Notes: generated by a model not told the origin, from the letters alone. A stretch of 64,000 nt of DNA from Streblospio benedicti (GCA_019095985.1 CM032662.1:41129171-41193170); one strand, 5' to 3'; shown: positions 25,554 through 37,597, counted from the stretch's first letter. Program-made: numbers and translations.

Positions 25554-25588
25554 GATCTGATCGTCATATCTCACAGCTATAGTAAATA

Positions 25589-27148
25589 CTAGCTTTCCCC
25601 GGCCACGCGTTGCAGTGGCACACTATAGATTTTGACATGGTATCCTCCAATTTTCTCCCATCGGATATTTAAAAAAATTGTACTTTTATCAGAGTGTAAT
25701 ACATAGGTAGATCTATATGTGACTCTGCTTCCGCTAACGCAAATTCTACTGATGAAACCAATTTGCCTAAAGGGCTCTCAAAAGTTGTACCCAAATGCAA
25801 AACGTTGAACTTTGATCCCATTTCATATTCTTTGAGCATGAATGCATAAATGTTAATATGTTAGCTGTTTCAAACACATTTTTGTTCTCTAAACCAAGTA
25901 TAGCAGGCACAAAAATGATCGAAGTCAACATCCCCAGTGTCAACTTCCACGATGAAACTTACTAATTACTACTGGTAATAACCAACGAATGTAGAGAAAG
26001 CAATTGATGATCTCCCGAGTTCATGTTGGTCAAAACTTGTAGTGGGATAATTGGCCCCTTGGTAAGGCAAATCAATGGGTCAATTCTGTACTTGAATAGT
26101 TAGTTGTCAAATGTGGACAATATTTAAAAATGTGAAAACACCACTTTCCATACTAAAATAATACCAAGTGTAATGAACGTGGGAAATAGATAAATACATT
26201 TTATCAGCATTTCCAAATCATTGATCTTATAGTTAAATCAAGAACATTTGTTTCATTTTAAATAATGCTTGGCATGCATAGGCAGAAAAATATTATCCAA
26301 CATTGCATCACTTACTATAAACACAGGTCCACTAAGTACACCTGTAATCCCCTTCTTGTAACTATACTATGGTCGAATAGGATTAAGTCACTGTCATATA
26401 GAAAAAAACGGATGAAACACGTATGTAGGACGTATAAATGTGTTGGTGTTTTCTTGATACCGGGGCTCCGTGAAAAAAATGACAAAAACCTTAAGCAGAT
26501 TTAACACGAATGACACACGGACAATACACTTACAAAACACAGGTGCTACACGGATTATCGATGTACACTCCACATACACTCACGAAAACATGATATTTTC
26601 GTTGCAAAGTACTGAAAAAATCCAGCACAGATGAACATCGGATAAATAGCGTATTGCGCGTACGTTTTACGGACAATGTACGTTTGTATCACCAGTCCAC
26701 GTACGATATGAAAATCTATCCGTGCAAACTACTTTTGAACATTCCAAAATGATTAGCGCGGATATCTCGACCCGTTAAATCTCTTCGCGTAATTCGCCGT
26801 ATAGATCTAAAAACTGACGAGCCACTGATGGTCGGCGTATCTCCACGGATGAACCACGTACGACAAAAATCTATCCGTGGTACATTCGTGTTTCATCCGT
26901 TTTTTCTATGTGACAGTGACTTTAGGGACCATTATTGAGTTCAGTCTATGGCATATTGTAGCAGGAGTTAGATAAAAAGGCAGGGGTAAAATGTTCATAT
27001 TTTGAAATATAATTGCAATTTACGTAAAGGTGGGCCCATGAAAACCACCCTAGTTGGAACACACATATTGATTTGCCCAAGTTCCATGGTGATAGGATGT
27101 ATGGTTTAGGAGTCTATAGAGACTATATTGCTTTTTATATATATAGAT
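25589..27148 (+). mobile_element. Helitron-like non-autonomous element (CTAGCTTTCCCC...), interrupted
   Basis: The left end reads CTAGCTTTCCCCGGCCACGC, just after a (TA)n tract. The right end reads CCATGGTGATAGGATGTATG, then TTTTTATATATATAGAT. This pairing is a common invertebrate repeat type often classed with Helitron/Helentron-like elements. The borders are fixed by an unfilled copy of the target at 38.1 kb: the flanks GTAAATA and ATTGTAACACTG meet there with only a few bases between. No target duplication is seen. No coding capacity was found. A Harbinger-type element occupies 26386-26921. Confidence 0.55.
26386..26921. mobile_element. PIF/Harbinger-type MITE, nested
   Basis: The terminal inverted repeats are AGTCACTGTCATATAGAAAA at the left and its near-complement at the right (TTTTTCTATGTGACAGTGACT), continuing through CGGATGAAACACG. 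The element is 536 bp and is flanked by TTA on both sides (26383-26385 and 26922-26924), the 3-bp target duplication of Harbinger elements. The interior is CpG-rich with many ACGTACG-like words. It has no transposase. Confidence 0.8.
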
Positions 27149-27203
27149 ATTGTAACACTGAGTGTTGTATTAAAGAGATTCCCGTGGACCGACGATGATA
27201 CGA

Positions 27204-29455
27204 TTGATTTATGAAGAAAAGTATACATGATCCTTCCTTCCCAAACCTACACCAAACACACCAAGGGATAAATGGGCTAATTTCCATACCGATGAATATT
27301 GATGGTTGTTTCTTGGTAGAGATTAGTCTTGAATCGATGGAATACTAAGCTTATGGTAAATGTGCACCATATAGTTTAGCTAGTCATAGAGCTGGTACGA
27401 GTTCAAGTTACAAAGTAACTACAAATTTGACTAAACTAGACATGAAAAGATGTTTTTCACCACGTATTTATATAGGGTTTTCTCATAATGCACACAATCC
27501 CTTTTGAGCTTTCCATATATAGTATCGCTACTGATGAATATTATGTCCACATTGTCTCCATACACGCTTGTAATCTCAAGTTGCGATGGATACTGTGCAG
27601 CTTTTATGAACGAGGGTAGTACTTGCTAATAGTAATCACGTCATATGTTTTGACTAGGGTTTTCTTTTTTAGGCATTGATAAGACTTGGTCATTCGAATC
27701 AAAGACCACTATTGAGTACAGTAATAGTAATTAAGTTCCAAGAACCCTGTGTGTTTAAACACGTAGTGCTGTACCCGCACGTCAAATGGCACTTAGAGGG
27801 TGAATACAAACACACTTCATTCATGTTGATCTGCAATAAATTTTGACTAGAGTCAAAGCAGCCCTCGAGGGGCATGCTTGGTACGTTTGATTTATTTAAT
27901 CAAGCGTGGGTGGATTGATTAGAGTTCTATAATCGTAAAATCCATTCGTCTTTAGAGAATTGTCTCATCTTGCTTGTAACAGAGGGCAATCAATCATTAG
28001 CATGAGTATTTGATACACAAATGAGTCACTAAAAATACTGAAGTTGGGAGAGATTATATATTTTTTTTGTTTAGTGTTTGTGCAAGATATTCTTGATGAA
28101 CAACATCAGCATGATGCAATGGAATAGTAGGATACATTTAGGTTGTTTGTACCTATATGGGATTGGAAAGTTATGTGGGTCTTCAAATTTAAGATCACTA
28201 AGGTAACTATAACTAACAAATAACCACCTTCTCACAATACTGTACTTTTAAATACCCGCATCAGTCATGTATGTGCAATGTGTTATGATTATTAGAACGA
28301 ACCCATTGGACACATTGAATACATTATAGCCTAAACCTAAACAAAACATCCGAAAGCCTAAATTATATAACCAACAGCCTACGCAACACACCACCTACCC
28401 TTATGACAGAGCCTGACGTCCACACCATAATATCTACCCGAAATTGTTATTGCCTGCTGGGAAGCAATTAGTTCTGTGATTTTTGCTATCTCGCCTATAC
28501 CATATAGCGGCATGTGACAGAGTCCCAGACAAGTAGGACGCTAATTCTATACACAGACTGTCATTTGCATAATGCGAAACCTGAGCGTGCATAATTTTAT
28601 CACACCCTGTCGTACATCTTCCATATCTCCCTCCTTTTTAGTTCAGCTTATCATGTAAGATATGTGGGGAAAATAGGTTTGACCGAAGAGTGCTCGTCTG
28701 CGTGTGCTTGTATTAGCAGATGTGGGTTGCATTGAGAGATGGTGCCAAGTTACAGATAAGAATGATGGACGAGTTTTCTAAAGACCCATGCATGATATTT
28801 ACTGTGATGAGGCATGAGAGGACCAATATGTATAGCTAATACGCGGCTATATACTAATTTACTTCTCGTATGATCGATCCACATTAGTTTGCTATCTGGA
28901 GATACTTGAATGTATCATAGTAGGGATAGCCAAGATACGATTTACTGCAGCATTGGCTGATATTGTTCATTAGTATATGCTATTGCACATAGTTAAATTT
29001 TAGTGTAAATGTAATGCAAATGTATCACAAATAGTACGTGTTGGAGGGTCTCTGTAATATATTCACTTACAAAATTTCTATAGTCAATAGACATCAGATG
29101 AGTAAGATCTGGTGACACCAGAGAACCAAATGTAATATCCGGCTCTCCTAGGGAATCCCCAATGTTGACACACATAGGGAATTCCCCCGGAAATTAAATG
29201 AAAATGTCCTGTCAGATAAGGTCATTTGGTGCAGACAGAAATTCCAATAATGTTTCATGGAACAGGGGATTAGATTTTTTGGGGAAATGTTGTTTGACAA
29301 GAATATACAGTGTGATTATCATATATACATTTTACATTAGTTCTGGTGGTTTACCAGAGGCATATGTATTACTATATACCCACATCACTAAAGCCAACTG
29401 AGGTTGTTTATTGTGTCGCTTCAGCAGCTGAAGCGAAAGCCTTGTGTTTTGTTCG
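27204..29455. other. AT-rich non-genic DNA
   Basis: Nothing recognisable beyond short AT-rich frames. Confidence 0.6.
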
Positions 29456-29597
29456 TTTAAGTAACTAACTAACTAACTAAGAAACTAAGTAACTAACTAA
29501 GTAACTAACTAAAAGTAACTAAGTTACTCACTAAGTAACTAACTAAGTAACCAACTAAGTAACTAACTAACTAACTGACTAACTAACTAACTAACTA
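29456..29597. repeat. (TAAC)n array with TAAG variants
   Basis: About 140 bases of imperfect TAAC/TAAG. The palindrome CGCTTCAG-CAG-CTGAAGCG lies about 40 bases upstream (29415-29433). A 21-bp unit is doubled just downstream (29655-29696). Confidence 0.92.
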
Positions 29598-30339
29598 TAT
29601 ATGCATGTCTCCGGACAAGCTAGATCTTTTACGGTTGATCCGATTTCATTCAAACTTTACACAACTATGAGGTATCTTTACACAACTATGAGGTATGAGG
29701 CGACACGGAAGTAATTCGATTTTGGGCACTTTACAAACAAAGTGGGCTTTGCATGAAAGGTTTATTTGCTTTTATTATACATGTATATCACTGCAGTGAC
29801 TGCACTGTGCTATTAAAGTAATATTGATTATTGTGTTTGAATCTATTATTGATTATTATCTGTTCTAAAATTCATTCTGATCTGTTCTCCTCAACTTCAT
29901 AAAGTTCTTAATTGTAAAGTATATATCGTTTCAGTATATATCTTAATTGCCCATAAGTCAACACCATTCTAGCGACGCCGTGTTCTTTGAACACTTTTGA
30001 TCTAGTTTAAGTTGTGATTGAGCAAGTAATGCTGTTGCAACTTTTTCTATGCAGTACTTACGTAAATCAGAAGCATAGATGAAAATTAATGACCAGGTAC
30101 TCACCTGAAAATGTAAAACAGATATATGTATTGAAAAGTTCATATACGATCCATAAAAATACACACTGATGTTCACAAACTGAACGTTTGAACTAATTTA
30201 GTGATGAACCATATGACATAATAAATAATCAAAAACTACATAATAGACACTCATATATTAGTCTATATCATATGTTGCACTATCATTGCAAAATGTCCAT
30301 TTTACACACATTCATACATACTGAGAGAGCTAATTAAAG

Positions 30340-31165
30340 CCGTTGACATTTTGCAGCATATGGAAAACACATGTAACATTAATTTGAGTAAAACATATGT
30401 TCATCTGATAAGTCAATGCTTTGCCTTGAAGCAAAATAATCTTTCAGTTTTTATTCAAGTTCAACATCTGGTGAACATGACCGCGGGAAAAGCTGAGTCT
30501 ACCTTCAGAAGTTCGTCTATAAAGAGGCAATTCACCCATTAACAATGAATTCCCCTTCCGTATACTTCTGTTCGTCAGTTTTAACAACATTAATGTCATT
30601 GCTGTGGGTGTAATAGAGATAGTCCTGCTCAACTATGGTAAATAGATCATGATTTTATGTCATGAACCAGGTATTAACCAGGAAAATATTATCTAAACTT
30701 CAAGTAGTTCTCTCCATATTGGTATTGAGACAGGCAGATTTGAAGATGTACCACTTGAAAATATAATATGTAAAATTTGTCATTTACATGAAGTAGAGGA
30801 TGAAGAACACTTTTTAATTAATTGTACATTGTATAATAGATATAATACATCAACTTTTGAATGAAATTATTGTGTATGTTGAAACGTTCAATGATTCTAA
30901 AATGCTTAACAAGTATTGTATCTTAATGACAAATGATCTTATCCAACCTTTTTTTTTGAAAGCGAAAAACAGCTTTTAAAATGTTCAAAAGAAGATTACT
31001 AGATCTATATGTTGGATTTATTTCATATAAAGATGTAAACCTTTTAGTGTCTCAGGCTGATGTCGGCCGGACATTATTTTATTAAGGTAATTAGATTGTT
31101 ATTACTCTGTAAATGATGTGTGGCACTTTAATAAACTACTTACTTACTTACTTACTTATTTACGT
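30340..31165 (+). mobile_element. LINE (non-LTR retrotransposon) 3' end, degraded
   Basis: At 30712-30864 a frame reads IGIETGRFEDVPLEN and then ICKIC...HFLINC. This is the C-x2-C-x9-H-x4-C end of the reverse-transcriptase ORF of CR1/Jockey-like LINEs, where IETGR normally precedes it. A stop follows, then an AT-rich 3' end that finishes in TTAC/ACTT repeats (31136-31162), as expected of a LINE tail. Upstream, around 30370-30420, NINLSKTYVHLI resembles the ...NLSKTKVM... segment of the same ORF. The middle is missing and the copy has stops, so it is long dead. Confidence 0.7.
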
Positions 31166-32149
31166 CTTAAATTATTATATTGCATTATACATAGATGTTT
31201 AAGCTGCGTCTAAAAGTCGAAAATATCACAGCTTAGATGACTAGCATCTGTTTTGGGTAGGTATGCTCTGCTCCACAAGTTCAAAATGGGGGTCTTAAAT
31301 GTTTGTAAAGTGGGGGTTCTTAAATATGGTTTATGCAAGAATAAGGGGGTCTTAAACATTGGTGTTCAAAACAATACATTGAATCCATATGGAATTGATG
31401 GCAACAACAACATATCATCATGCTTCAATTGGAGAAATTTTGCCCTGACAAATGTGTGGGTCTTTGCTTTTAGATTTAGAGAAAGTGGGGTCTTTGTGGT
31501 TTGGCTGCCAAGCAAAGGGGGATATATCTCAAAATCGGGGTCTTTCCAAACATATATACACAAAACGAGTGTGGAAGAACACCCCCCCCCGGGCACAGCC
31601 TACTGTTTTTGGCTCTGCTACATCCAGCCCCATGTACGACGCAAGTTTGTAATTCATTAATTCATTAAGGTTTTTGATACATCACAAAGTTCCATCAACA
31701 AATTCCAATGAGACTAGATCTCGGAATAGTCTGAACAACCAGAAAGACACTATTTTGTTTACGAGGCTCGTAGGTCGAGAAGGAAAGTAAGTTTGAAAGT
31801 GAACTGGGAAAGTTTGGGTCTTCGAACAAAAACTAAATAGGACAAAGAAAAAATGGCCCCTGGGCTATGATCATTACATGCACGTCAACGTCTGACGTGT
31901 ATTTGTAGTATCAATCTACGCAACGTTTGACGTGCGTAAGTCTAGACAAGTATTTCAGTATAATTTCGTGGTTATACCTGTCATTTTTTTTATTTCAAAA
32001 TTAGTATAATACGTATTCTCAATGTTCATATTTAAGGTATATAGTTATATAGTACCCAATGCATTAACAACTTGATAGTATTTACACATACACAATTGTA
32101 TCCATTATGGCGTTACTGGAGACCCTAGGGGCTAGACCAGTCACTGGTC
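31166..32149. other. 5' flank of the EGF gene
   Basis: 31260-31600 repeats GGGGTCTTAAA and GGGGTCTTT words and ends in a C run, probably a degraded repeat. The CRE-like pair follows. No 5' exon with an ATG was found. Confidence 0.45.
31881..31937. promoter_or_regulatory. two CRE-like inverted motifs upstream of the EGF gene
   Basis: CACGTCA-ACGTC-TGACGTG (31881-31899) is a perfect 7-bp inverted repeat of CRE halves. GCAACGTTTGACGTGCG (31919-31937) repeats the CAACGTYTGACGTG core. They stand about 0.75 kb before the first visible exon; a regulatory role is inferred. Confidence 0.3.
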
Positions 32150-32229
32150 CAGTGGCAGTGCCAAGGCACCTGAGGCTCTGGCTCAGCTAGACCAGTGGCA
32201 GTGCCACGACACCTGAGGCTCTGGCTCAG
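32150..32229 (+). repeat. 43 bp unit doubled upstream of the EGF gene
   Basis: CAGTGGCAGTGCC and CACCTGAGGCTCTGGCTCAG occur twice, 43 bases apart. GC-richer than its surroundings, about 430 bases before the first visible exon. Confidence 0.8.
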
Positions 32230-32657
32230 CATGGCACGGAGCACCCATCGATCTGGACCATGGATCGTGCTAGGGTCCCTTAAATCTTGAAGGGACATTA
32301 TCGACTAGAAATATTACTTAGTAAGACTTAAAGAAGTCTTCGCCCCTACAATTTATATATTGCCCCTATGACTATGTCGTGGGGCTATAACCTAATACGT
32401 GATTTTCATGGTGATAGTCTCTCTAGTCTCTGCCCTCCGGCTATCGAGTCTGTTGCTATGCCTATCGTCTAGCCGAGATCCTCCTTGCCATGAAACAGTC
32501 AAATCTCATATTGTGCCATTGGTGCTAGATCTAGATAAAATACTTTAACCAAAGGATTTTACTCCAACAATATGGTGCCTTGACCCTTGTTCATTGTGCA
32601 CTAAAAAGTAAGTGAAAACCAGAAACGTTATTAACAACAGAACTTATTTATTTGCAG

Positions 32658-33034
32658 AATGAAAGCTATGTAATTTGCTTCATTGCTTGGCATAGTTTGC
32701 TGCTACTGACAGTCCCCACAGTTCCAACAGCTGCTAACGCATGTGCTTGTGACCCATGCCAAAATAATGGCACATGTCATCTACAGAACCCTTCATTCAG
32801 GTGTGATTGTGATGATGGTTACGCAGGAACTCTCTGTGAAGTTGACACTTACTTCCATGTTGGAGACCTAGCTGACCACACAATAAACTGTGTGGACAAG
32901 GGAAATGACCGCTACAAGTGTGGATGTGCAGCAGGTTTCACGGGCATAAAATGTCAAAACATCAATGATTGTTTTACAGCCGACTGTCCCTTCACCTCAG
33001 TGTGCATTGATGGCATCAATGAATACACTTGCAG
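32658..33034 (+). CDS. EGF gene, first visible exon
   Basis: The acceptor TTTATTTGCAG ends at 32657 and the exon starts with AAT in phase 0. It carries the signal-peptide-like stretch, EGF-1, the cysteine-poor EGF-2 and most of EGF-3. The donor is CAG|GTTTGT at 33034/33035, phase 2. An alternative acceptor, CCAACAG ending at 32730, would give a phase-1 start typical of EGF exons. It would drop the hydrophobic segment and make this an internal exon. I prefer the first because its pyrimidine tract is better and the segment looks like a signal peptide. Confidence 0.8.
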
Positions 33035-34064
33035 GTTTGTCATATCATATACGCTAAATAGCTTTACAAGTGTTGTGAATGAATAGTTTACTAGATCTGT
33101 GTATCTATCATGCAAGAATAACCAGCCATGATCAAACAGGCAATTCAGAAAGTTATACATCGATCTGAAGGTGAATATTATTTTTACAACCTAAAAGCCA
33201 CCGTCATGGACGTTTAGATGGTTGTATATGATAGTGTCCAACAATGGTTACATGATGCTGTATTAATGGAAAATAGATTACCAATCAAAATACTATTGGA
33301 CCCACTTATCTCAAACTCTGAGATGTTTACATTATGAATAACTAGAGTAAATGCTTGTAATAGCCATTTCTTTCATATTAATATGAATCAAATTTCTTGG
33401 ATCACACAAAATTTTGGATAACTCCCATTTGTTATCTACCCCTTTCAAGTTCAAGTTAAATGACTACAAGATGTGCTTCATGTAAATCTAATGTCCTAGG
33501 TGTAACCGAGGCTACCAACCCCCTGAATGTGTACAGCCATGTGACCACGGATTCTTTGGCGAAAACTGTGCAACAAGATGCCACTGCTTGAAAGGTGAAA
33601 TTTGAAATAACAAATCTCTATAGCAATCTTTGTCATAATAACTTTTGTTTTTTAAAGTTTAAATCATTTGAAACTGATCTTGTCAAATCTTGTAATATCT
33701 TTCATATTTGGCTTTTTCAGAAGCTTTCTGTGACCCGCTCTACGGTATTTGTCCCAACGGATGCGCTGAAGGCTTCAACGGAACTTCATGCTCCAACTAC
33801 ACAGGCGGTCTAGAAGAAGTCATGCAGACCAGTCAAGGCGCGTCAATCAATCACAAGATTCTTCGGCCTCACACGAAGCTCCTGCTCAATAGCATACTGG
33901 GAGGATTTGGTGTATGTGCAGTGGCAGTGATTGTCGTTGCAGTGTACTATAAACGCAAGAAGATGCAACAAAGGGTTGATGACGAACTGGAGTTGAATCC
34001 TATTGATGCAACGGCTGCCAAAGAAACAGTGTTTGCCCACAAGTATAGCCTGAGCACAGATTAG
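32658..34064 (+). CDS. EGF-repeat single-pass membrane protein, 5' end incomplete (three exons)
   Basis: Exons 32658-33034, 33500-33594 and 33721-34064 join in one frame (phase 2, then phase 1) to give about 271 residues ending at TAG 34062-34064. Numbering from the first codon after the upstream acceptor: residues 5-28 are hydrophobic and end in TAANA, like a secretory signal peptide with an A-x-A cleavage site. EGF-1 uses C29/C31-C34-C40-C49-C51-C60. EGF-2 keeps only C78, C88, C90 and C99. EGF-3 is C105-C110-C116-C125-C127-C136. C140-C181 is an eight-cysteine laminin/MEGF-type module with the GFFGENC and GFNGTSC turns. Sequons lie at N37, N177 and N183. A helix at about 215-234 is followed by KRKK (stop-transfer) and a 37-residue tail. 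Such proteins act as cell-surface receptors or adhesion molecules; ligand and pathway cannot be read here. No ATG lies in frame upstream before a stop, so the initiator must come from an earlier exon. It recalls MEGF/SREC-type receptors, but no orthologue is claimed. Confidence 0.85.
33500..33594 (+). CDS. EGF gene, second visible exon
   Basis: This 95 bp exon lies between TGTCCTAG (ending 33499) and AAAG|GTGAAA (33594/33595). It completes EGF-3 (CNRGYQPPEC) and opens the laminin/MEGF-type module (CDHGFFGENCATRCHC). It enters in phase 2 and leaves in phase 1; both joins keep the frame and the cysteine spacing, which supports the splice sites. The introns on either side are 465 bp and 126 bp. 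Confidence 0.85.
33721..34064 (+). CDS. EGF gene, last coding exon with transmembrane helix
   Basis: The exon follows GGCTTTTTCAG (ending 33720). It encodes the last five cysteines of the module, a short stalk, the hydrophobic helix SILGGFGVCAVAVIVVAVYY, a basic KRKK border and a tail rich in D/E that ends YSLSTD before TAG. The tail has no kinase, phosphatase or TIR domain, and I see no clear NPxY or YxxPhi sorting signal. Confidence 0.88.
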
Positions 34065-35275
34065 TTAGCCAAAACTATCACCGCCAAATAGACATACTAG
34101 ATCTATACATGTAAATTTGGGTTTCTTATGGGCTATCCCAATTACTGCTACTAGAGTCACTACATTCACGTTCACAGATATCCAATCAAATGGAATTAGC
34201 GTGACAGGTGTGACATCACTTACCAGGGGTTGTATTCTGGTTGGTCCAGTAACAAAAACAAAAATGGCTCAGGCAATCACCGAACAGGTTTCAAAATGCC
34301 TTTCATGTAAACCAAAATGTGGTGAATAGTGACAACAATGGAGTGATGCTTATATGGACACTGCAGTCTATAAAGTTGTTATATTGGGTTGCTGAGGCTC
34401 AATATGAAAGTATATTACTTTGTGGGGATTCAATTTTGTAGTTCATATGCAAATGATGTATTTAGATTTACACTAATGATAGTGAAACAAAATGAATGTT
34501 TCAACAGGCATGATTCAATTGAATGTAAAAATCTTTAAGTTCACGACCATAAATATTCATGGTTTGCAATTTTAGCAATTTTGGGTCATTTCCAATGTGC
34601 GTATTTGATGTTAACTATACCCATGCACAGTATTGCAATCCCTCAGGATGTATTACTCTTAGACATTCGTCAATTGCAAGAATCATCTATTGATTGGTGG
34701 GGGTGATTGCACTAGAATATATAAGAATGAATTTTTGGCTATCAAACAAAGTACATGCTGTGTGCTATGCTATTGACATGCTGTGTGCTATGCTATTGAC
34801 ATGCCTCAAGTTGAGCATTGTAAGTTTAGTCTTAGATTATTATTTGAGCAGTATCATGTCAAAATAAACATACAATATTTATCAAGTTCATAATCTATGT
34901 TCGCAGATGAACGCCAAAATGGCAAACTTTAGAATTTTCCAGTAACTTAATCAGTGAACTTAATGTACACATGAATGTATTTAATTGTCAAATTTTGTAT
35001 AGCAAAGTAATGAATTGTTATTTCAATATGAGCTAATGTATAGCATAGGCATGAAACTTTAATCATTTGAAGCATTTTATAGATTTTAGGTGTGTAATTT
35101 GAAGCATAATATGGTGAAGTATAACATGGTGATATCTTAATCAGGTGATTTTTCTTTTTCTTCTTTTTCTTTTTAAAGAAATGAAAATATTGACATTGAC
35201 TCTGGTTGCCTACGCTGTGTTTTCTTAGTCTTGTAATTATGCACATATTGTAATAAAATAATGAACCTGAAAAAA
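34065..35275 (+). terminator. 3' UTR of the EGF gene with poly(A) signals
   Basis: AT-rich non-coding sequence follows the stop. AATAAA occurs at 34863-34868 and again at 35252-35257. The second is followed 15-20 bases later by an A-rich run, a reasonable cleavage site. A 23-bp unit is tandemly doubled at 34753-34798. Transcript end is inferred from motifs only. Confidence 0.45.
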
Positions 35276-35895
35276 AGTGGTGGTAGATAACGTATAGTAT
35301 GAAGCAAAAAACATGTAAACATGTATGACAGTTATATTATCATATTGGCTATCTGTTTTCTATCCTTTCATGAGCAACATATGTCCAGTATGTACATGCA
35401 TAAATGATTTAGTGTGTTGTCATTTTAAACATGGAAAAACACATCATCTATCATAATTAATTGACAGTTTAATTGGCATAGCATAGGAAGCTATAGGAGG
35501 GTTTTAAATGGAATACTAAAATGACATGAACATTATTTGCATTCTATTTCACTGTGATGTAAGGCCAAATGCAGTTATGCATTTCATTGTATTTCTTATA
35601 CGATGTACAGTAAAACTACAGTATTAAAGCCCGAAAAATTGAATCTGAAAGAAAAACAACAACAACAGAGAAATCAGAAATGGGATGTCCAGCTACTGGG
35701 GTGTGGGAAATTAGTTGTTTGCGGGGGAAAGCATATTTATGTGCTTGCGTTATGTATTTTATAGCATTAAGAATAATGCATGAAGCTTTCAGCTCATTAG
35801 CTCATATTATGTAACACACAGTGATGGCAGGTAGGATGGATGACTCAGTGCACGCGAGACATAGAGAGAGAGGGCATCATAGAATAAACATCTTA

Positions 35896-36145
35896 ATGCT
35901 AAGGTCAGACGGTCAAACATGCACTACAATTGAAGCCAAAATCAGCAGCATTTCCTCTCACAAATGAAATGTTTGCATAGCAGCAGAATAATCCTTTCCA
36001 ACCATTATTTATCATTGGACATTATACTGAAAATTGTCGATCCATTGAAATTTGTGACTCAGATTGGCAGTTACTGGACAATGAGCAGACGACAGAATGA
36101 AAATTGTTCAAGATCTAAATTTGTGACTGTCAGACTGGGGATTCT
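35896..36145. mobile_element. family-B MITE
   Basis: Left AATGCTAAGGTCAGACGGTC, right (other strand) GAATCCCCAGTCTGACAGTC. About 250 bp. An internal repeat of the end (TTTGTGACTCAGATTGG near 36052) may reflect a partial duplication. Confidence 0.65.
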
Positions 36146-36329
36146 CCAGTAATGTGAGCAGGCCTACGATGTCTAATTGGGCCCTGGATCCTGGGATTAT
36201 ATCTCGTGTATGACTGTTATATGCATTTTATATATTTTGCCAGAGGCAACCAACATGAGCTTATGGTCAAAACAAATACAACAGAATTCCTAATGAGCTT
36301 ATGGTCCAAATAAATAAACGAGCAGGCCT

Positions 36330-36490
36330 AATATTAAGACCAACCCTATTAAGAGACTACCTGTATATATCAATTAAGACTATTGTGCTCAGTCACAAAC
36401 GTTCATGAACAGTCCAGAAAGAACTTCATTAGAGAGGTCACCTACTAAGCAGTATAGTGAGACCATTTGAGGACACCCAAATTATTGGCT
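36330..36490. mobile_element. family-A debris
   Basis: TATTAAGACCAACCC, AAGAGACTACCTG, CATTAGAGAGGTCACC and TAGTGAGACCATTTG resemble family-A words; no ends remain. Confidence 0.35.
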
Positions 36491-37164
36491 GGTTTTATTC
36501 GTGAATTTCAGCTGTAGTACCAAGGCCCAAGGTCTCAATAGGTTGGGAAGTGCCCCCCGCCTCAGTTGCGAGAAACTCTTGAGACAGGAAGTTAAAGCAA
36601 AGCGGGGAGATAAATGGTAAAAGCTATGATGTGTGGCACTTTCCCAAAATTATCAATAGAAAGAAAAAATGAATGTCCATGCAATACAGCCCCAATGGCA
36701 GATGCAAGGTTTCATACAACACCTTAGATATGCCAGTGACTCTAATATCTTTACACTAAAAAGGATGCCATTGTATCAGTAGGACTGCTGCACTGTTCAG
36801 TGTTGAGGGGCCATGTGTGAGATCCCATGCATTACAGCAAATGTCTCCGGCTGAGCATATATCAACCCTAACAAGGTGGCAAAGTGGGTGCAATGCACTG
36901 CATGTGCAAAAACAAACTCTTGTTAGCTCTATCCTTGAATGTCTGTGTGTGCCTTGTGCTAACTCTTTTAGCTTGCCTTTCTATTTATAAACATTGACAG
37001 GTCCAGGTTGTCGGAAACCATAATTGGAATGCAGTCTTTGGATTTTATGAGTTTCGTCAAACACAAAGCCCCATTGAGATGCAATAATCTGAAAAAGACA
37101 TTTTGTTGAGATAAAAAGCGGGTGGGTGCGTGTGTGGCTGGCGGTGCTCTCAAAGTGTCTCGAT

Positions 37165-37350
37165 GTTGGTCCTGTTCCCACATCATACTTAAAAGTTTGC
37201 TCATTACCCCGTCACACTTAAATGTTAGGCCTCTTCCCACTGTCCTTTTGCAAATTGCCCATTTCCCACTCAATGTTAATGCAAATTTCCCACTTCACGC
37301 TTAATCTTAAATCCATTTCCCCCTTCTACAGTTAAATGGCATCTGCACCC
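37165..37350. repeat. degenerate tandem repeat, about 30 bp period
   Basis: Recurring CACTTAAATGTTA / CAATGTTAATGC / CACGCTTAATC words alternate with TTCCCAC or TTTCCCCC words, six or so times. Confidence 0.55.
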
Positions 37351-37597
37351 TTATATTAGGTTTGCTATGTAGATGCATACTAACGAACAATATATGGATA
37401 CTATGAGCATGTTCCACTTAGTGGAGTCTATAGAAGGTTTGGCATAAAGTATGGCCAAATTTGTGCATGGGAAGGTCATTGCGAATTTAAATATTATACA
37501 CAAGGAAATCATTTTCATTACAATTTCTATTTGAGTAGACACGTTAGCCATTAGTTTTAAGCCAAGTCTGTCTGTCTCGAATGTTTATCCACAATAC

